DNA from: Prolixibacteraceae bacterium UBA5740
GTDB lineage: Bacteria > Bacteroidota > Bacteroidia > Bacteroidales > Prolixibacteraceae
Assembly (NCBI GenBank): GCA_002419285.1
Contig: DIFU01000039.1
Span: 1-20,977, forward strand
Length of the DNA: 20,977 nt
Direction: 5' to 3'
Of the stretch, positions 16,202-20,977 are shown in pieces. The translations under genes and the position numbers were made by a program. Position 1 is the first letter of the stretch, and every line of letters begins with the position of its first letter. The notes under the pieces were generated by a model. It worked only from the letters and a program-made list of their open reading frames with translations, made no database searches and was not told the DNA's origin.

Positions 16202-17104
16202 ATGAAAACAAAAGTTATTTTAATTTCAACTTTTGCATTTGCCTTATTAATAACAGCATGCAACGTAGAAAACAAACCAAACAATTCAAGGCCAGATTTT
16301 ATAATTGATTCTCATATTCATTACCGTGCCACTGATGAATGGGAAAAATCTTTCACAGAGGTTTTTACTAATCACAAAGCCATGGGGTGTATTTTTGTTG
16401 GCATGGAGCACCTTGAAAGAGGAATTCAATTTGCCAACGAGCATCCTGATCTAGTAATACCATATGCTGCTATTGATATCGATAGTCCGACTGTAACTGA
16501 AGATATCCGAAAAGTAAAGAAAATGGGCTATAAAGGTTTGGGAGAACTGTTTGCCACTAAAGGATGGAATTATGACAATCCAAAATATGATTCAATATGG
16601 ATACTTGCTGAACAGTTCCATATGCCGATTGCACCTCATACAGGAATACATGCCCGTGGAAATTTTGCGGGTATGAGACCTGCGTTCGTAGCTTCCATTG
16701 CCGAAAGGCACCGTGATTTAATTATCCATGCTGCCCATTTCGGAAATCCCTGGTACCCTGAAGCAGCAGAAGGAGCCCGTTTGAATCCAAACCTCTATTT
16801 CGATATTTCAGGTTCATCGCTTATAAAAAAAGATCATGATCCTGAATTTTGGGGCCAGTATCTCTGGTGGACACCACATCTTGGCAAACCTCATGTTGGA
16901 GCAGGAGCTGGACCTGCCTGGGAAAACATACTCTTTGCCACAGATGAGGTTGCAGAAGAGGAAAATATGGTGCAAAACATCATTCGATTTAATAAAATGC
17001 TGGATGCTAATAATGTTCCGGAAGAAACCCGAAAAAACATGTATGGGCGTACGATTGCAAGGATCCATGGTCTGGATTCTGTACATGGATTTCCTGTAAA
17101 TTAA
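16202..17104 (+). CDS. Lipoprotein amidohydrolase (amidohydrolase-2 family)
   Basis: A metal-dependent hydrolase, hydratase or decarboxylase of the PF04909 group with 300 residues. A signal peptide ends in the lipobox LITAC (C20), so it is lipid-anchored in the envelope, which is unusual for a family dominated by cytoplasmic enzymes. The metal site is well kept: DSHIH (H38, H40) at the first strand, HTGIH (H146), IIHAAHFG (H176, H179) and FATDE (D248). The full barrel is present. It sits between the TIM-barrel/DUF1080 fusion and the second oxidoreductase with 28- and 40-base gaps, so it is co-transcribed and probably handles a product of the oxidised-sugar pathway, for instance a lactone or an unsaturated keto-acid. 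That role is inference; the sequence shows only the fold and the metal ligands. Confidence 0.88.
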   Translation: MKTKVILISTFAFALLITACNVENKPNNSRPDFIIDSHIHYRATDEWEKSFTEVFTNHKAMGCIFVGMEHLERGIQFANEHPDLVIPYAAIDIDSPTVTEDIRKVKKMGYKGLGELFATKGWNYDNPKYDSIWILAEQFHMPIAPHTGIHARGNFAGMRPAFVASIAERHRDLIIHAAHFGNPWYPEAAEGARLNPNLYFDISGSSLIKKDHDPEFWGQYLWWTPHLGKPHVGAGAGPAWENILFATDEVAEEENMVQNIIRFNKMLDANNVPEETRKNMYGRTIARIHGLDSVHGFPVN

Positions 17105-17144
17105 TCTAATCGCACTTTTTAAAATAAATTCAAAAAAATACAAA

Positions 17145-18506
17145 ATGGAAGAAACAGGCAGACGTGAATTTTTAAAACAGGCAGCAGTAGCAGGAGGAGC
17201 TGTGGTTTTTCCATCGTATATAAGAAACATGATAAGCGATAGCCCAAACGAACGGATTAATGTAGCCGTAATAGGAATTTCAGGAGACAGAGAACGAGTT
17301 CGCGGGATAATCAGAGGTAGAGGCATCGTACACATCAGAAATTATGCAGAAATTCCAAATGCAAAGGTGACGACCATCTGTGATGTAGATGAAAGACTAT
17401 TCCCTGAAAATACAAGAATTGTGGAAGAACTATTTGGTGCGAGTCCCAAGACCGAAGTGGATTTCCGGAATATACTTGATGACAAGGATATAGATATAGT
17501 TTCACTGGCAACACCAGATCACTGGCATGCCCTTCATACAGTATGGGCTTGTCAGGCGGGCAAGGACGTGTATGTTGAAAAACCGGTCAGCCATAATATT
17601 TCTGAAGGCCGAAAAATGGTTGAAGCAGCAGAAAAATACAACAGAATTGTACAGTCTGGTATATGCTATCGAAGTAGTAAGGCAGTAAAGGAAGGTATAC
17701 AAAAAATCCATATTGGTGAAATAGGAAAAGTGTATATGGCCAGGGGAATTACCTGGAGATACAGAGAACCAATCGGAGTTTTCGCCGATACTGACGTACC
17801 AGCAGGAGTTCATTGGGATTTGTTTCTTGGTCCTGCCCCTTATCGTCCGTTTAACCTGAACAGGTTTTTGTACCACTGGCATTGGTTTTGGGATACTGGC
17901 ACTGCCGATATGGGGAATAACGGTATCTACAGAATGGATACAGCACGCTGGGCTTTAAATAAAAATACACATCCTGTTAAAGTTCACTGCTCAAGTGGCT
18001 TATTTGGACGCGACCAGAATGAACAGGAAACTCCTAATATTATGGATGCTACTTATGAATATGAGGATGGTACGATTATCCAAAACGAAGTAAGAGGTCT
18101 TCCTACCAATCCCGAAGGAATGCCAAATGATTCAGGAGTATGTTTTGTTTATGGAGATCAGGGCTGGATGTCGATAAGCGAAAGTGGTTATAAAACCTAT
18201 TATGGTCAGCGGAATGAACCTGGACCAGCCAAATCCGAAAGTGATTTCCTACCTGAAGAAAGAAGTAATGGCTGGAAAAATCTCGTAGAATGCGTTAGAA
18301 GCCGAAGAAAAGAAGATCTGGATAATCCTATTATTGAAGGACATCTTTCCGCTTCCTTATGTCATTTAGGAAATATCTCCAGTCGGATGGGAGGAAATCA
18401 ACTCAATTTTGACCCTAAAAAAGAACAATTCATAAATAACCGGGAAGCTGATACATATTTAACCCGACCGTATAGAAAACCTTACACTATGCCTGAAAAA
18501 GTGTAA
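17145..18506 (+). CDS. Tat-exported Gfo/Idh/MocA oxidoreductase (second of three), catalytic His replaced
   Basis: 453 residues with a twin-arginine signal GRREFLKQA (R6, R7). The Rossmann start INVAVIGISG (38-47) is followed by DRERVRGIIRGRGIVH, about 11 residues longer between the first strand and helix than the paralogue at 12950. TPDHWHA (123-129) and VEKPVSHN (144-151) match the family, with K146 present. In the C-terminal motif, NNGIYRMDTARW carries Y262 (codon TAC at 17928-17930) where both sister genes have the GxHxxD histidine (CAC or CAT). It may therefore have altered chemistry, act mainly in reduction or binding, or be drifting. The end EADTYLTRPYRKPY closely matches that of the 12950 gene, so the two probably arose by duplication. 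It is followed by an 81-base gap with a small palindrome. Confidence 0.92.
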   Translation: MEETGRREFLKQAAVAGGAVVFPSYIRNMISDSPNERINVAVIGISGDRERVRGIIRGRGIVHIRNYAEIPNAKVTTICDVDERLFPENTRIVEELFGASPKTEVDFRNILDDKDIDIVSLATPDHWHALHTVWACQAGKDVYVEKPVSHNISEGRKMVEAAEKYNRIVQSGICYRSSKAVKEGIQKIHIGEIGKVYMARGITWRYREPIGVFADTDVPAGVHWDLFLGPAPYRPFNLNRFLYHWHWFWDTGTADMGNNGIYRMDTARWALNKNTHPVKVHCSSGLFGRDQNEQETPNIMDATYEYEDGTIIQNEVRGLPTNPEGMPNDSGVCFVYGDQGWMSISESGYKTYYGQRNEPGPAKSESDFLPEERSNGWKNLVECVRSRRKEDLDNPIIEGHLSASLCHLGNISSRMGGNQLNFDPKKEQFINNREADTYLTRPYRKPYTMPEKV

Positions 18507-18517
18507 ATATTTAATAC

Positions 18518-18532
18518 ATACAATTATTGTAT
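18518..18532. repeat. 15-bp palindrome between the second oxidoreductase and the second TIM-barrel gene
   Basis: ATACAAT-T-ATTGTAT is a perfect inverted repeat with a single central base, 12 bases after a stop codon and 56 before the next start. The shape would suit a dimeric repressor site, but in AT-rich DNA it may be chance. No second copy was noticed in the window. Confidence 0.3.
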
Positions 18533-18587
18533 AACAGATTATTATTCAAAAAGAAAATTTTCCAAAAAAATTCAAACTATAAAAATT

Positions 18588-19520
18588 ATGAATTCTAACC
18601 TTTTTTCCAGAAGAAATTTTTTAGGTACAGCAGCGGTTTCTGCAGCTGCAATGGTAGTACCGGGTTACAATCCTGCAACCAGTTCAAATATCGAAAGTAG
18701 TACTTTTGAATTGAATAAGAACCCACTGAAACTTGGACTTATGACCTATATGATAGGTGCATCCTGGGATGTAGACACAATAATTAACAACCTTCACGAA
18801 ACAAAAATTGAGCATGTTGAACTTCGCACAACCCATAAACATGGAGTGGAGGTTGATTTAAACAAGCAGCAGCGGGAGGAAATTAAAAAGCGTTTTATTG
18901 ATGCAAACATTGCCTTGAGTCTTGCAAGTGCATTCTCCTATCATCATGAAGATCAGGACGAACTAAAAAAAAGTATTGAAGGAACAAAAGAATTTCTTCA
19001 GTTAGCTGCCGATGTTGGTGCTCAAGGTATCAGGGTATTTCCCAATGCAGTTCCAGAAGAAGGGAATCCGACCAGGAAAAAAATATTGGAACAGATTGGA
19101 AAATCAGTTTCTGAATGTGCTTCTGTAGGGAACAATCTTGGAGTCGAATTACGTCTTGAAGAACATGGCCAGGGAACTGCAAACATTCCTGTCATAAAAC
19201 AGATTCTTGATTATGCTGACAATCCCTATGTTTATGTTATCTGGAACTGTTCGCAAAGTGACTACACAGGTGAAGGTCTGCCTAAAGGTTACGAAGGAAT
19301 GAGTCTGGAAGCACAGTTTGATCTGGTAAAGGATCGTATAAGGCTTATACATTTAAGAGAATTATCAACAGAATATCCTTGGCGTGAATTATTTAGTCTT
19401 CTTAGAAAAGCAGGTTATAAAGGTTACTGTGATATTGAAGTGTCACCTGCAAGTTGTGAACCAATAAGATATTTAAATAATTACCGGGCATTATTTCTTG
19501 CATTACAAAATGCTCTGTAA
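18588..19520 (+). CDS. Tat-exported sugar isomerase/epimerase-type TIM-barrel protein
   Basis: 310 residues with a twin-arginine signal SRRNFLGTA (R8, R9), followed by an AP-endonuclease-2/xylose-isomerase-like barrel (PF01261) from about residue 47 (LKLGLMTYMIG). Probable active-site positions are VELR (77-80), IRVFPNAV (148-155), LRLEEHG (E191, E192, H193), WNCSQSD (219-225), LIHLREL (H255) and CDIEVS (E284). Related exported barrels next to Gfo/Idh/MocA and DUF1080 genes are thought to act on oxidised sugars as isomerases or lyases, and that is the likely role here. Unlike the barrel at 14500 it has no DUF1080 domain, so this locus contains both a fused and a free form. The preceding gap is 81 bases and the following one 73, so it fits in the same operon. 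Confidence 0.87.
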   Translation: MNSNLFSRRNFLGTAAVSAAAMVVPGYNPATSSNIESSTFELNKNPLKLGLMTYMIGASWDVDTIINNLHETKIEHVELRTTHKHGVEVDLNKQQREEIKKRFIDANIALSLASAFSYHHEDQDELKKSIEGTKEFLQLAADVGAQGIRVFPNAVPEEGNPTRKKILEQIGKSVSECASVGNNLGVELRLEEHGQGTANIPVIKQILDYADNPYVYVIWNCSQSDYTGEGLPKGYEGMSLEAQFDLVKDRIRLIHLRELSTEYPWRELFSLLRKAGYKGYCDIEVSPASCEPIRYLNNYRALFLALQNAL

Positions 19521-19593
19521 AGTTGGTCTAAGTTCATATAGATTCTCTGTAAATTAATCTTTATATACTTTTTGTATCAAAAAAATAAAAAAA

Positions 19594-20901
19594 ATGGAAA
19601 ATTCAAGAAGATCTTTCATAAAAAAATCAGCACTTGGTGCAGCTGGAATTACAATAGGTGGAATTGGCATGAGTTCAAAAAGTTACAGTAATATTATTGG
19701 AGCTAACGATAGAATTAATGTTGCAATAATTGGACTTGGTCGAAGACTCGGGGCTTTCGTTGAACCTGTTACTATAAAAGAAAACAATGTTCGTCTGGTT
19801 TACCTTTGCGATGTTATGGAAAAACAGCGAAAAAAGGCCGCTGAACGCTTTTCCAAAATTTTGGATTATACTCCAAAACTTGAAAACGATGTCCGCCGTA
19901 TTCATGAGGATAGAGATATAGATGCACTGATTCACTTAACACCGGATCACTGGCATGCCCCAGGTGCTTGTTATGCGGTTCAGGCAGGGAAAAATGTCTA
20001 TGTAGAAAAACCCTGCAGTCACAATCCCAGGGAAGGAGAATTGCTGATTGAATTTCAAAAAAAATACAATAAGGTTATACAGGTTGGCAATCAGGCAAGA
20101 TCTTCCGACATAACAATTGAAATAATTAAAGAAATTCACAATGGAATTATAGGTGAAACATATGAAGCAATTACGTTTTACAGCAATAACAGAGGAGAAG
20201 TCCCGGTAGCAAAACCTGCTCCAGTTCCTGAAGGATTAGATTGGGAATTATTTCAGGGACCTGCTCCAAGGCAAGAATATATGCACGATACATGGGATTA
20301 CAACTGGCATTGGTATGGGTGGACGTATGGTACTGCAGAATCCGGTAATAATATGATTCACCGCTTCGACCTAGCAAGATGGGCCATGCAGCTAAACTTT
20401 CCTGAATGGGTTGAAGTTAATAATGCTTCGAAAAGACATTTCCCTGATGATGGGTGGACAATGTATGATACGTTAAACGCCACTTATACATTTCCAGGTA
20501 ATAAAATCATAAAGTGTGACTGTAAAAGCCGGAACAGTTACAATACATATGGCTCTGCAAATGGTGCAATTGTTTTTGGCACCAAGGGTTCCGTATTCTT
20601 AACTGGTAGTGGATATAAGCTATACGATCGGGAGGGGAAACTTCTAAAAGAAGATGATTCTAAAACTGACACTGTCAATCTGCATTTCATTAATTTTCTT
20701 GATTCGATCAGGGGAAAAACATCGGTCAATTCTCCTGTTGATGAAGCAGAAAAGAGTACGCTGCTATGTCATTTGTCGAATATTTCTTATCGCATAGGTA
20801 GAAATTTTGGTGTAAACAGCAATAATGGGCATGCTTTTGACAAGGATGCATTAAAACTATGGGATAGAGACTATGAGCCAGGGTGGGAGTTAAAGATTTA
20901 A
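19594..20901 (+). CDS. Tat-exported Gfo/Idh/MocA oxidoreductase (third of three)
   Basis: 435 residues with a twin-arginine signal SRRSFIKKS (R5, R6). The Rossmann start INVAIIGLGRRLGAF (41-55) keeps more of the GxGxxG pattern than its sisters. TPDHWHAPG (117-125) and VEKPCSHN (137-144) follow, with K139 present. The C-terminal motif ESGNNMIHRFDLARW holds the usual histidine (H256). The body diverges clearly from the two sister oxidoreductases (for example YSNNRGEVPVAKPAP and YGWTYGTAESGNN), so a different substrate or reaction step is likely. The signal region up to SSKSYSNIIGANDRIN, however, is close to that of the 12950 protein. It is the last complete gene and is followed by an inverted repeat. 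Confidence 0.92.
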   Translation: MENSRRSFIKKSALGAAGITIGGIGMSSKSYSNIIGANDRINVAIIGLGRRLGAFVEPVTIKENNVRLVYLCDVMEKQRKKAAERFSKILDYTPKLENDVRRIHEDRDIDALIHLTPDHWHAPGACYAVQAGKNVYVEKPCSHNPREGELLIEFQKKYNKVIQVGNQARSSDITIEIIKEIHNGIIGETYEAITFYSNNRGEVPVAKPAPVPEGLDWELFQGPAPRQEYMHDTWDYNWHWYGWTYGTAESGNNMIHRFDLARWAMQLNFPEWVEVNNASKRHFPDDGWTMYDTLNATYTFPGNKIIKCDCKSRNSYNTYGSANGAIVFGTKGSVFLTGSGYKLYDREGKLLKEDDSKTDTVNLHFINFLDSIRGKTSVNSPVDEAEKSTLLCHLSNISYRIGRNFGVNSNNGHAFDKDALKLWDRDYEPGWELKI

Positions 20902-20908
20902 TTCAAAA

Positions 20909-20948
20909 AATCATTATCTGTCATTGAAAATTATCCCTGATAATGATT
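20909..20948 (+). terminator. Inverted repeat after the last oxidoreductase, possible terminator
   Basis: AATCATTATC (20909-20918) pairs perfectly with GATAATGATT (20939-20948) across a 20-base loop. It begins 7 bases after the stop codon. No T tract follows directly, and the loop is long, so it could instead be an operator-like repeat. No further gene start is seen before the window ends. Confidence 0.35.
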
Positions 20949-20977
20949 CCTATTCATTGTTGTCTATTAATATTTGT

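Noticed and set aside
1..20977. CRISPR array, tRNA or rRNA genes, insertion sequence or transposase
   Set aside because: I looked for regularly spaced repeats, tRNA-like cloverleaf ends, rRNA-like blocks, transposase motifs and terminal inverted repeats near the composition break and found none.

Overview
The window looks like part of a Bacteroidota genome or metagenome contig. The evidence is a SusC/SusD pair, a FecI-type ECF sigma factor with a FecR anti-sigma factor, A-rich leaders without clear Shine-Dalgarno sites, a promoter of the TTG...TAnnTTYG type, and many Tat- or lipobox-exported sugar enzymes. All twelve confident genes lie on the + strand.

Left part (1 to about 7.7 kb) is GC-rich; sampled coding rows are about 60% G+C. 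It holds the 3' part of an arylsulfatase-like gene, a complete lipoprotein sulfatase with its CxPSR formylglycine site, a secreted FAD-dependent oxidoreductase, a YhcH/YjgK (DUF386) protein, then the ECF sigma factor and FecR. Hairpins between the first genes suggest several short transcription units. The sigma gene has its own recognisable promoter, which argues that its true start is a TTG at 5312.

The SusC gene (7218-10652) straddles a sharp change in composition. Its signal peptide and STN signalling domain are written in the GC-rich style. From about codon 155, inside the conserved carboxypeptidase-like domain, the gene becomes AT-rich (about 48% G+C in the 300 bases before, about 37% in the 420 bases after) with the reading frame intact. 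This is either a natural chimera that wires an AT-rich transporter to a resident sigma/anti-sigma pair, or an assembly join between two genomes at a conserved motif.

Right part (about 7.7 kb to the end) is mostly AT-rich. After SusD and a perfect 15-bp hairpin comes a block of six exported enzymes: three Tat-type Gfo/Idh/MocA oxidoreductases, a fusion of an AP-endonuclease-2/sugar-isomerase TIM barrel with a DUF1080 (3-keto-glycoside hydrolase/hydratase-type) domain, a lipoprotein amidohydrolase, and a second Tat-type TIM-barrel protein. No classical glycoside hydrolase or polysaccharide lyase is visible.

The likely working model is that SusCD imports a glycoside or oligosaccharide into the periplasm. 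There it would be oxidised at a ring carbon (probably C3), opened by elimination or hydration by the TIM-barrel/DUF1080 enzymes, and further processed by the amidohydrolase, with the oxidoreductases recycling bound NAD(P). Substrate identity cannot be read from the sequence.
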